A program made the position numbers and the translations under genes. Below are positions 1-6,648 of a stretch of 8,609 bases of DNA, one piece after another. The stretch's first letter is position 1. Every line of letters begins with the position of its first letter. The stretch lies in contig CAZKZI010000137.1 in NCBI GenBank assembly GCA_964557205.1, positions 1 through 8,609 on the forward strand, read 5' to 3'. Under the pieces are notes generated by a model. That model saw nothing but the letters and a program-made list of their open reading frames with translations, had not been told where the DNA came from and made no database searches. The DNA comes from JAQVQN01 sp964557205. Lineage in GTDB: Bacteria; Verrucomicrobiota; Kiritimatiellia; RFP12; UBA1067.

Positions 1-10
1 GCTAAACGAT

Positions 11-191
11 CAAAGTGCGCCCTGGCCCACACCCGCTTCGCTTTTAGGGGATGGCGGGGACCGGGTGGGTGGACAAAGTGCGCCCTGGCCCACACCCGCT
101 TCGCTTTTAGGGGATGGCAGGGACCGGGTGGGTGGACAAAGTGCGCCCTGGCCCACAACCGCTTCGCTTTTAGGGGATGGCATGGACCGGG
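11..191. repeat. 63-bp GC-rich tandem repeat, about 2.9 copies
   Basis: Three head-to-tail copies start at 11, 74 and 137, each opening with CAAAGTGCGCCCTGG; the third stops after 55 bases at 191. Copies 1 and 2 differ at one position, and copy 3 differs by two or three bases. The ten bases before 11 and the bases after 191 do not continue the repeat, so both ends of the array are visible. Each unit can form a short stem between CACCCG and CGGGTG. The period is a multiple of three, and one minus-strand frame (222-10) stays open through all copies, giving a 21-residue peptide repeat (PSPKSEAGVGQ...). I do not take that frame as a gene: it has no recognisable domain and its openness follows from the repetition. 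The array lies just upstream of the reductase gene. Its function is unknown; it could be a local expansion of a dispersed intergenic repeat. Confidence 0.95.
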
Positions 192-208
192 ATTGAACCG
201 TTAATGGG

Positions 209-230
209 GTCAATCGCGTCAATAAAGTCA
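209..230 (+). promoter_or_regulatory. GTCA motif iterated every 9 nt in the reductase leader
   Basis: GTCAAT occurs at 209 and 218 and GTCA again at 227, a 9-nt period ending 11 nt before the reductase start codon. The last copy runs into AGGA (230-233), the only plausible ribosome binding site, 8 nt from the ATG. It could be a small direct-repeat operator or translation control element, but three short matches may be chance. No convincing -35/-10 pair was found in 192-241. Confidence 0.2.
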
Positions 231-241
231 GGATATACAGT

Positions 242-1120
242 ATGCGTTTTTCACGGTTGATGCTGGGGACGGTACAATTCGGTTTGGATTACGGCATTGC
301 CAACACAGCGGGCAAGCCGTCGCTGGATACGGTCTGCGAAATATTAAGAGCAGCCTATGAGGGCGGAGTCACGGCGCTGGACACGGCGGCTGCCTACGGC
401 ACTAGCGAATCGGTATTGGGGGAAGCGTTGGAGCGGTTGGGGTTGCGCGGCGCCATGACGGTTGTGAGCAAGATACCTCCGATCAAAGCCGCTGCAGATG
501 CCGAGGCGGAGCGGTTCATAGAGGAGACGTTGCGCGAATCGCTGCGGCGTCTGCGGCTGGAACGTCTGGAGGTGTGCTTGTTTCACCGGGAAGATGATTT
601 GCGCTATCTGCCGCTGCTGGAGAAGATGGTCGTGAAAGGGCTGATCGGCGGTGCGGGCGTTTCGCTGGACAGCGACCGGTATTTTAGCGAGGCTGCGTCG
701 GCGCGTTACATACAACTGCCCCAGAACGTTTTAGACCGCCGTTTCGAGCCGTTCTGGCCGGTCGTGCGTGAAAACCAGATCACGGTGTTCGCGCGTTCAG
801 TTTACTTGCAGGGATTGCTGCTGATGCCGGAAGAGCGGATCAAGCCGGGGTTGGAGGCGGTTGTGCCTTGGCGGCGCAAGCTGGAGTCTTTGGCGCACGA
901 GGCCGGATGCTCTATGGCGGGGCTTTGCATGCGTTATGTGCTTTCAAATCCGGATATCGCCAGTGTGCTGACCGGCGTGGACACGCCGGACCAGATGCGC
1001 GAGAATTTGCGTTTGGCCGAATCTGGTGCGCTGCCGGAAGAGCTGGCGGCAAACGTGCGCGCGTGTGTGCCGGTGCTGCCCGAAGCCCTGATTCGCCCGG
1101 CGTTATGGAACAAGGCGTGA
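242..1120 (+). CDS. Aldo/keto reductase
   Basis: This 292-residue protein belongs to the aldo/keto reductase superfamily: cytoplasmic (beta/alpha)8-barrel enzymes that reduce carbonyls with NAD(P)H. The opening strand LMLGTVQFGLDYGIAN (residues 6-21) is typical of the bacterial subgroup. The catalytic tetrad is complete: Asp47 and Tyr52 in LDTAAAYG, Lys77 in VVSKIPP, and His115 in CLFHRED. Near the C-terminus, LCMRYVLSNPDIASVLTGVDTPDQM matches the cofactor-phosphate region of the family. The length is normal, and the ending ALIRPALW resembles natural family ends, so the gene looks intact. The ATG at 242 is preceded by a weak AGGA at 230-233. There is no signal peptide. Relatives with this N-terminus are often found near surface-sugar genes, but nothing here fixes the substrate. 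Its last 18 nt overlap, tail to tail, the end of the minus-strand glycosidase fragment. Confidence 0.93.
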   Translation: MRFSRLMLGTVQFGLDYGIANTAGKPSLDTVCEILRAAYEGGVTALDTAAAYGTSESVLGEALERLGLRGAMTVVSKIPPIKAAADAEAERFIEETLRESLRRLRLERLEVCLFHREDDLRYLPLLEKMVVKGLIGGAGVSLDSDRYFSEAASARYIQLPQNVLDRRFEPFWPVVRENQITVFARSVYLQGLLLMPEERIKPGLEAVVPWRRKLESLAHEAGCSMAGLCMRYVLSNPDIASVLTGVDTPDQMRENLRLAESGALPEELAANVRACVPVLPEALIRPALWNKA

Positions 1121-1795
1121 TTCAAAAAGACGCGTCTCGCCGGGTACCATGTCGAGCGTGAAGACCGGGCCGTCCGCGACTTTCTCCCCCGTGAAGAAGT
1201 CCGTCACCTGACCTGCAACTCCCGTGTCGAACGTCACCTTACCGCCCTGTTCATCCGCCATCACCGAGAGTCGTCCTTCCGTCGCCCAAATCGCTGCGTG
1301 TCCGTCCTTAACGTAACGGTGGACGCCCGCGAGATCCACGAGCGCGCGGACGAGTTCCGGCGGACACGCAGGGGTTCCGAGGAAAACCTCGTTCCCGCCA
1401 AACGCGTTTTTCCGCACGGCGATCGCGGGCGTACCGTCCTCGAACCGCGCCCACGTCTCCGCGTCGGAGGGCGACAGTCCGGTGAGCTGAACACGAATGA
1501 CAGAAGACGTGACCGCGCCTTGGCCGGGCAGGCGCGTGACGGACGCGGAGCAGTCCCACCAGACATCGGGAACGCCGTGAGCGGAAAGCCCGAGATCGGA
1601 CTCCTCTTTCCACGACGGCGTTTCCTCAATGACGTATTTGTCCAGCGCGGACACACCCGCAAGCGTGAAGTCCAGCGCGTCGAAGTCAAGCGTCTGCCCC
1701 GCGCCGATCAGGACGGTTCCGGCGCTCCAGCCCAGCGTGTCATAGGCAAACGTGTTGGAGAAAGGAATTTTACTGATTGTTTGATTTTCGATCAC
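1103..1795 (-). pseudogene. Probable displaced C-terminal fragment of a secreted glycoside hydrolase
   Basis: The frame encodes 230 residues from a GTG at 1795. The C-terminal half (AVRKNAFGGNEVFLGTPACP, then LVDLAGVHRYVKDGHAAIWA and finally VTDFFTGEKVADGPVFTLDM with GETRLFES) resembles the accessory and beta-sandwich end of large beta-galactosidase-like glycosidases: a 'lower the site, check who is present' segment followed by a jelly-roll tail. No catalytic barrel, signal peptide or acid/base glutamate region is present, and the family is normally several times longer, so I read it as a 5'-truncated remnant. The frame is closed by TAA at 1814-1816 and has no ATG near its beginning. The GTG overlaps the upstream lipoprotein stop in a GTGA (1792-1795), so coupled translation of the fragment cannot be excluded. 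Composition switches from AT-rich to GC-rich at about 1760-1790, next to this join. The assignment is by memory of family style, not a search; a small stand-alone carbohydrate-binding protein is the alternative. Confidence 0.5.
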
Positions 1796-2199
1796 TGCAT
1801 TTTCGAATCCAATTTACGTTGCATCTCTGAAACGTGAATATTGCCTAAAGCTATCACCTTGCCAGAGTGAATGGTTAAGACACGGGGAGACAAACGCAAT
1901 TTACCGTTAACGTTTCTATAAATAAGTAAAGATTCATCCCCCACAATATTTCTCTTGTCAACAGGGATTCCAGCATTGATGAAATCTCCTTTCTTATAAG
2001 GAAAAACATGATTGCTTTCATCTCTCCACATTTCTGTCACGCGATGGATTAAGAGCCCGTTTGTCACCAAGTTATCACAGCGTACAATCACAACTGCATT
2101 GTTATTCAAGTCATCTAGCTCGGGTTGTCCACATCCGCTAAATCCTAATAAGAATATGCCAAGTGCTACAGGACAAAGCAGTTTGTTGCCTATTTTCAT
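1792..2199 (-). CDS. Small lipoprotein, candidate partner (immunity) of the RHS-B tip
   Basis: The gene encodes 135 residues from the ATG at 2199, chosen because a strong AGGAAGG lies 5 nt upstream; the open frame extends to 2292, but that would overlap the RHS-B stop. Residues 1-23 form a lipoprotein signal: MKIGNK, a hydrophobic core, and the lipobox FSGC with lipidated Cys23. Phe at -3 is unusual but tolerated. The mature part starts GQPELDD and contains a compact domain with LLIHRVTEMW, GDFINAGIPVD and LGNIHV; I cannot name the family. The protein should sit in the envelope, anchored by lipid. The gene starts 22 nt after the RHS-B stop on the same strand and has the same AT-rich composition as the RHS-B tip, which is the arrangement of a toxin tip with its immunity gene. 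That role is inferred from position only. The stop overlaps the GTG of the downstream glycosidase fragment. Confidence 0.85.
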   Translation of the reverse strand: MKIGNKLLCPVALGIFLLGFSGCGQPELDDLNNNAVVIVRCDNLVTNGLLIHRVTEMWRDESNHVFPYKKGDFINAGIPVDKRNIVGDESLLIYRNVNGKLRLSPRVLTIHSGKVIALGNIHVSEMQRKLDSKMQ

Positions 2200-2204
2200 G
2201 ATAT

Positions 2205-2211
2205 CCTTCCT
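2205..2211 (-). promoter_or_regulatory. Strong Shine-Dalgarno of the lipoprotein gene
   Basis: The minus strand reads AAGAGGAAGGATATC then ATG. AGGAAGG is 5 nt from the ATG at 2199 and lies in the 22-nt gap after the RHS-B stop. It fixes the lipoprotein start at 2199 rather than at upstream in-frame codons. Confidence 0.8.
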
Positions 2212-2221
2212 CTTGATTAGT

Positions 2222-2581
2222 TCATAAATAAGTGTTATACGGTGGCCCGTAGATGTGTGCGTCAAGTGTTTTGAAACGTATCCGGACTTCAATCAAAGAA
2301 AAACCGTCACCCTTTGAAAAATATACAGCATCAAACTCTGGATTCCCCTTCCTAATTTCTTTTAATTCGTAACACTCTGGGACTTCTTGAGTAAAAAGTT
2401 CATCACTATCAACTAATGTTAATTGAGCATCTGAGTATCGGCTGTAAATGTCATAGGCCGCTTTAGTATTTCTAATAATTTTCCATTTGATTTTTATCCA
2501 ATCGAGAGGATTTCCAGAGATCACAGAAAATTTACCCTCTTCATATCTTACACGTATCCACGTTACGGTTTTCATTTCCAC
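2222..2581 (-). other. RHS-B C-terminal tip, 119 residues, unrecognised
   Basis: The tip is residues 972-1090 of RHS-B, immediately after the core ends at FDLYGL. It opens VEMKTVTWIRVRYEEGKF and ends GPPYNTYL. It is rich in aromatic and charged residues, has one cysteine (PECYEL) and no obvious catalytic motif that I can name. The DNA becomes visibly more AT-rich at exactly the core/tip boundary (about 2580), as expected when tips are exchanged by recombination behind a conserved core. In RHS and other polymorphic toxins this is the position of the variable effector domain. Whether this tip is toxic is not shown. Confidence 0.7.
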
Positions 2582-5494
2582 CAGACCATATAGATCGAAA
2601 ATATTAAAGGTGTTGTTTCCACAAATAACATACAAATTTAATCCGCCCATTTCTTCAACCGGGTCACGACCGATCCATACGCCGTCTAGTGTATTCAGAT
2701 GCCGGAAGATATAGTACTGAAGGCCGAGGGCTGAGTCGGCAATTTCGGACGAGAACGTCAGCGGGTTTATGGACACGGCGGGGCCGGAAGATTCTGCGAC
2801 CGCGCCGAAGGGCGCGTAGTCGTACGCGGCGACGATGTTACCGGACTCGTCGAACAACTCCGTGACGTTTTTGACCTGATCAAAGCTGAAGGCGAACCAG
2901 CCGGACTGCGTTTGCAGCGCGAGCGGCCGGGTGGCGACCGGCTCGGAAGGATCCCAAGCGATGGCGTGAAGCACATTCGTTTCGCCCAGCAGATCTAAGG
3001 CGGCTAAGCGCAGATAACCCCGGTACAGGTGGCGCTCGTGGCGTGTGACCGCGCCGCCGCCAGTTTCTTTATATTCAAACCGCCGCCCCATGTAGTCGTA
3101 TCCCATTTCGATTACGGCTGTTTCGTTTGAGAATATTACAGGACGGTTCTCGGCATTGTACGTGACATGCCAGATTCCAGTGGCGGCTTTCAACAAAGTC
3201 GGATTTCCGTCCGCGTCGAACTCGGGAACAAATTGGGAGGGGGGCACGGAGTTGGAAATGTGCGTGTACTGGTTCAGACTGTTCACCAAATAGACCGCAG
3301 AGAATCCGGGCTCATCCGTTGTCAGGCGGTTGCCGATTGGGTCGAAGTTGTAGGCGAAGCTGTTTGTGCCGAGAGCCGCATACACCAGTTCGCCTCGCGC
3401 GTTGTGCGAGAATACGTCAACGCGGTTGGTGTTTTCACCTAGTCGGTACTGGGTGCGTCCGATCAGGTTTTCCGACGCGTCGCGGATGAACGTGCGCCGC
3501 GCCAGAATATTTCCAGAGGAATTCGTGTGCGTAATCGAAGCGGAAAGATCACGATTGGGCTCGTAGACTGTCTGTCGCGTAACACCATTGGGCATGAAGA
3601 GGGATTGTTGCAGATCCGTGCCAGACCGATATTCGTACCGGAACGTTGACGGAACACCGTCAACCCTGACCTGTAAAATGCGACCGAAGGGGTCATAGGA
3701 ATTGCACATTCCCGCAATATGTGAGGTGACGCCGTTCACTGTGTTTGAAAAACTATATCCCGTGTCACGACCGAAATCGTCGCGCGATTCCAGCAACTTA
3801 AAATCACGGCCCATCGCAAACAAGGTGTCGGAAATCGTCTGTCCGTCAAGAGCATGAGCGAACACGCGGGTGCCGCTCGCGTCCGAGACGGAAACCACGT
3901 TCCCAATACGGTCGTAGGCAAAAGTTACGTCCGGCGTGGAGTCGCTGTATTCTATGCCGATAAGCTGGCCGAGCGTATCATAGGAATAATCGGTCGTGAC
4001 ACCCCGCGCCCAGACGCGGCTGTCCAAACGGCCTGATGTCGTGTAGCCGTATGCGGTGCCCTTGCCGTCCGCGTAAACCTTGTTCGTCAGCAGGCCTGTC
4101 GCGCCGTCGTACAGCCATCGTGTCTCGTCTCCATCGCCGTTCTCATCCCGGAAGGTCTTCATCGAGACCCTGAGGTTGCGCGTGTCGTATCCGTACTCGA
4201 CAGGATAAGTCGCGCCCCATGTCCGGATGACGTTGCCCAAACTGTCATATGCGGTGAAAACGGTGTTGGAGAGCGGAGAGGAAACGGCAACCTGCCGGCC
4301 CAGTTCGTCATAAGTATACGTGGTTCGATTGGTGGCCGCGTCTTCTATGCACGCCACCTGACCGAGTTCATTGTGAGAGATCAAGGTTGTGTTACCGCGG
4401 CCGTCGGTAGCGGATACCTGCCGCCCGAAGCCGTCGAATGTGTAGCTGTTGGTCACGGATGAAGAGGATACAGCGGAAACGGGATGCCCCGCCACGGATT
4501 TCCTCATGGCGGGCTGGGCCGACCCGGGCGTTTCCGTTACTATCCACACAGCCGCCAGCCCGGCGTCCACATAGGTTGACACGCGGGTGACGTTGCCGCG
4601 CCAGTCAACGCGCTCGATTTGCGCGGTGAGGATTGCTCCGTCAGGGATGCCCGACTGACCGGAGGCGACAGCCCCCAAACCGGTCATGCGCATGCGGGAG
4701 AGCGAGTTTGTCAGGCATTGCGCGGAATTGGTGATACTCCAGACGCAGGAGGCGGTTTCTCGCCACCAGTCGAAGCCAGACTGGGTGTAAGATGTCTCGC
4801 TGCGGCTGATGCGATCCTGGCCTGAGTAGTCGATCACGCCGTTATCGTTGACGTCAACAGCGGTGTCACGCAGGTTTCCGAGTCCGTCATATTCATAGAG
4901 CGTGTCGGGTGTCCCCGTGCTGGTAGAACGCACGACTCGCGTGGAGGAACCATCATAGAAGTTGGCGGCTGTGATCCAACCGCCGCCGAAAGCGGGGGTC
5001 AGGACGCTTTCAACACGTCCCAAGAAGTCGTAGAAAGTCACGCTGTTTGTGAAAACGGGATAGTCCGAGGACTCGGTTACGACAGTCTCCACGCGGCAGC
5101 CTTGGGCGTTGAAGGATTCCGAACGCGTTTCCCTCGTCCAATTCCCGTCCCAGAAGCGTTCGTTGATTGTCGCCCCGCCGAAATAGCGGGTGACGCGGTT
5201 GGTGACGCCTGCGGAGGCGGTCTCGGTGATGTCCGCGCCGCCTGCCTGCCATGCGCGGGTGACGGTCTGGACGCCGCGGGGGTCGGTAATAATTATGATC
5301 ACAAACGCGTTTAACATAAAGTGTTCGTTCGTTTGCGTGAGTTTTTTAGCAGTAAAAAGGCAAGCATAAATATTCCCTAAAATCGAATCAGTATTAAACT
5401 GCCAATTGTGATGCCTAATCAAAACGTAAGCATTGTAAGTATAACAAGAAACCAAAAAACACCGCATACAACTAACGGAGGTGTCAGAGAGCAC
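2222..5494 (-). CDS. RHS-B: 5'-truncated RHS/YD-repeat protein with variable tip
   Basis: The open frame is 1090 residues. From about residue 70 (TDPRGVQTV) to 910 it is a run of YD/RHS repeats: YDFLGRVES, YEYDGLGNL, YTFDGFGRQ, YTYDELGRQ, YDSLGNVIR, YDTLGQLIG, YDRIGNVVS and YDPFGRILQ. These build the hollow beta-shell that encloses C-terminal tips in RHS and TcC proteins. Residues 911-971 are the RHS-associated core (FSSEIADSALGLQYY, GRDPV, GGLNLYVICGNN, FDLYGL), followed by the 119-residue tip. The first 65 residues are AT-rich, unlike RHS, and overlap the upstream prepilin-like gene. There is no signal peptide or N-terminal export domain, so this looks like an orphan 3' module. The start is uncertain: a GTG at 5494 lies 13 nt after GGAGGAG, and an ATG at 5317 or GTG at 5302 would leave a gap of about 100 nt but lack a ribosome binding site. 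Residues 70-390 are homologous to residues 215-432 of the visible RHS-A. Confidence 0.88.
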   Translation of the reverse strand: MLSDTSVSCMRCFLVSCYTYNAYVLIRHHNWQFNTDSILGNIYACLFTAKKLTQTNEHFMLNAFVIIIITDPRGVQTVTRAWQAGGADITETASAGVTNRVTRYFGGATINERFWDGNWTRETRSESFNAQGCRVETVVTESSDYPVFTNSVTFYDFLGRVESVLTPAFGGGWITAANFYDGSSTRVVRSTSTGTPDTLYEYDGLGNLRDTAVDVNDNGVIDYSGQDRISRSETSYTQSGFDWWRETASCVWSITNSAQCLTNSLSRMRMTGLGAVASGQSGIPDGAILTAQIERVDWRGNVTRVSTYVDAGLAAVWIVTETPGSAQPAMRKSVAGHPVSAVSSSSVTNSYTFDGFGRQVSATDGRGNTTLISHNELGQVACIEDAATNRTTYTYDELGRQVAVSSPLSNTVFTAYDSLGNVIRTWGATYPVEYGYDTRNLRVSMKTFRDENGDGDETRWLYDGATGLLTNKVYADGKGTAYGYTTSGRLDSRVWARGVTTDYSYDTLGQLIGIEYSDSTPDVTFAYDRIGNVVSVSDASGTRVFAHALDGQTISDTLFAMGRDFKLLESRDDFGRDTGYSFSNTVNGVTSHIAGMCNSYDPFGRILQVRVDGVPSTFRYEYRSGTDLQQSLFMPNGVTRQTVYEPNRDLSASITHTNSSGNILARRTFIRDASENLIGRTQYRLGENTNRVDVFSHNARGELVYAALGTNSFAYNFDPIGNRLTTDEPGFSAVYLVNSLNQYTHISNSVPPSQFVPEFDADGNPTLLKAATGIWHVTYNAENRPVIFSNETAVIEMGYDYMGRRFEYKETGGGAVTRHERHLYRGYLRLAALDLLGETNVLHAIAWDPSEPVATRPLALQTQSGWFAFSFDQVKNVTELFDESGNIVAAYDYAPFGAVAESSGPAVSINPLTFSSEIADSALGLQYYIFRHLNTLDGVWIGRDPVEEMGGLNLYVICGNNTFNIFDLYGLVEMKTVTWIRVRYEEGKFSVISGNPLDWIKIKWKIIRNTKAAYDIYSRYSDAQLTLVDSDELFTQEVPECYELKEIRKGNPEFDAVYFSKGDGFSLIEVRIRFKTLDAHIYGPPYNTYL

Positions 5495-6648
5495 ACTAGT
5501 CCATTCACTCCTCCGAGTTGTTTAGCTTCTGGATTCTTAGTCATCCAAACCACTGTGCCGAATTGACCAATTGCCGCTAATAAAAAAATGTATGCCGGAC
5601 ACCAACGGCGGTTTATGTCAAAACAAGAAGCAAGCACCGTCGAATATAGTACGGTCACACAGTAATGCGCTACAGCGAAAAGAACTTGCGAAATTGAAAG
5701 TGGCACCCATTTTTTTTTGCCCAACCAAATAACTTTCCAGACGAGAAAGAAAATCAAATACCCTGCACCCCAACCAACTGCCATAATTGGAACTATTGCC
5801 TTGAACGCCTTAATGTCTTTAGACAATCTCCAGCTTAGCCGCTGCTTTTGCTGTAATTGATGAGAGAGGCCATTCGCATATGACTCTGGCCCAGGCACAA
5901 CTATTCCCGTTGGTGTCAGGTAAGAAACCGACGAGTCGTGGTCAATGATTTCCCCATTACCCGCGCGGCGTAAAATCTGCCTAGCGTTCATGTAGACGTT
6001 AACATAATTCAGGTACTTAGCTCTACCTTTGAAAATCGCACCGTTTTTCCTGATTAGGATCATGCCTCTTTCTCCGAATGGCATATCCCATGTTGTGTCA
6101 AAACGAAGTCTCCATTGGTGATTGGTTATGGTATCCGGCGAAGCCAAAGATGATGCGTCCACGTTCCGAGTCACCAAAACAGGCATCACCTCATCCCATT
6201 CATCTGACAAGCATTCGGCAATACTCCATGCGTTGCAAGCGGGTGTCAGTTTGTTGTTACCGCATTGAGACACACCAGATCCAGCAAGCAAAGTATAATC
6301 AAACCCTGTAACTTTAGGCATCCAAGCTGCTGTACCATAATTTTCCTCATCGAAAAGATGACGGAAATAGTCTGTGCTGTTTTTGAACGCTCCTCTGACG
6401 GGCCACGCAGACGAACCATGCCGGACTTCTCTCTCGCTGTTTGCACTTGTTATAGCGATATAAATATCTTTTCCTTTTGATCCAAGTACAGTCATGTGAG
6501 CCCCAGACAGAGCATTTACAAACGCTGGTATCAAAGCAAACGTTAATACCCCGACAACAACCACTACCACAACCAGTTCTAAAATTGTAAATCCATTGCG
6601 AACGTTCATTTTTTTAGTAGAACGCTTGATTGTCTGTGATTTTTTCAT
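5419..6648 (-). CDS. Prepilin-like protein with four C-terminal membrane segments
   Basis: This is a 409-residue protein. Residues 1-24 form a class III (prepilin) leader: a basic stretch, then NGFTILE with cleavage expected after Gly19, leaving Phe20 at position 1 and the canonical Glu24 at mature +5. A hydrophobic helix follows (about 23-45). Residues about 50-270 form a soluble domain with FGERGMILIRKNGAIFKGRA, a style I associate with type II secretion pseudopilins of PVC bacteria, plus cysteines at 129, 138 and 146. Four further membrane segments follow at about 284-308, 316-340, 350-369 and 382-407. Known pseudopilins have a single N-terminal helix, so this chimeric topology is odd. The ATG at 6648 directly follows the RHS-A stop, with GGAGGA 12 nt upstream inside RHS-A; ATG 6609 is a possible alternative start. 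By position it could be the partner or immunity protein of the RHS-A tip, or an envelope export component; the sequence does not decide. Confidence 0.88.
   Translation of the reverse strand: MKKSQTIKRSTKKMNVRNGFTILELVVVVVVVGVLTFALIPAFVNALSGAHMTVLGSKGKDIYIAITSANSEREVRHGSSAWPVRGAFKNSTDYFRHLFDEENYGTAAWMPKVTGFDYTLLAGSGVSQCGNNKLTPACNAWSIAECLSDEWDEVMPVLVTRNVDASSLASPDTITNHQWRLRFDTTWDMPFGERGMILIRKNGAIFKGRAKYLNYVNVYMNARQILRRAGNGEIIDHDSSVSYLTPTGIVVPGPESYANGLSHQLQQKQRLSWRLSKDIKAFKAIVPIMAVGWGAGYLIFFLVWKVIWLGKKKWVPLSISQVLFAVAHYCVTVLYSTVLASCFDINRRWCPAYIFLLAAIGQFGTVVWMTKNPEAKQLGGVNGLVCSLTPPLVVCGVFWFLVILTMLTF
5508..5514 (-). promoter_or_regulatory. Possible internal Shine-Dalgarno for RHS-B
   Basis: GGAGGAG lies inside the prepilin-like gene (it encodes Gly-Gly) 13 nt before the GTG at 5494. 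It would support coupled translation of RHS-B from the longest start. The spacing is long and the match could simply reflect the Gly codons. Confidence 0.3.

Noticed and set aside
11..191. CRISPR array
   Set aside because: The repeats are directly contiguous with no variable spacers, and no cas genes are nearby.
10..222. 70-codon minus-strand frame through the tandem repeat
   Set aside because: It is open because the 63-bp period is divisible by three; it has no known domain, no ribosome site evidence, and its repeats explain it fully.
344..715. 123-codon minus-strand frame inside the reductase gene
   Set aside because: Antisense to a reductase with a complete catalytic tetrad; composition is that of a shadow frame.
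1298..1837. 179-codon plus-strand frame antisense to the glycosidase fragment
   Set aside because: Arginine-rich shadow of a GC-rich coding region; the minus-strand reading has recognisable domain motifs.
2200..2292. N-terminal extension of the lipoprotein to 2292
   Set aside because: It would overlap the RHS-B end and bury the lipoprotein signal, while the ATG at 2199 has a strong Shine-Dalgarno at the right distance.
5370..5440. TTGATT-N18-TTTAAT and TTGGCA-N17-TTTTAG as promoters for RHS-B on the minus strand
   Set aside because: Such loose matches are expected by chance in AT-rich DNA, and promoter consensus for this lineage is not known to me.
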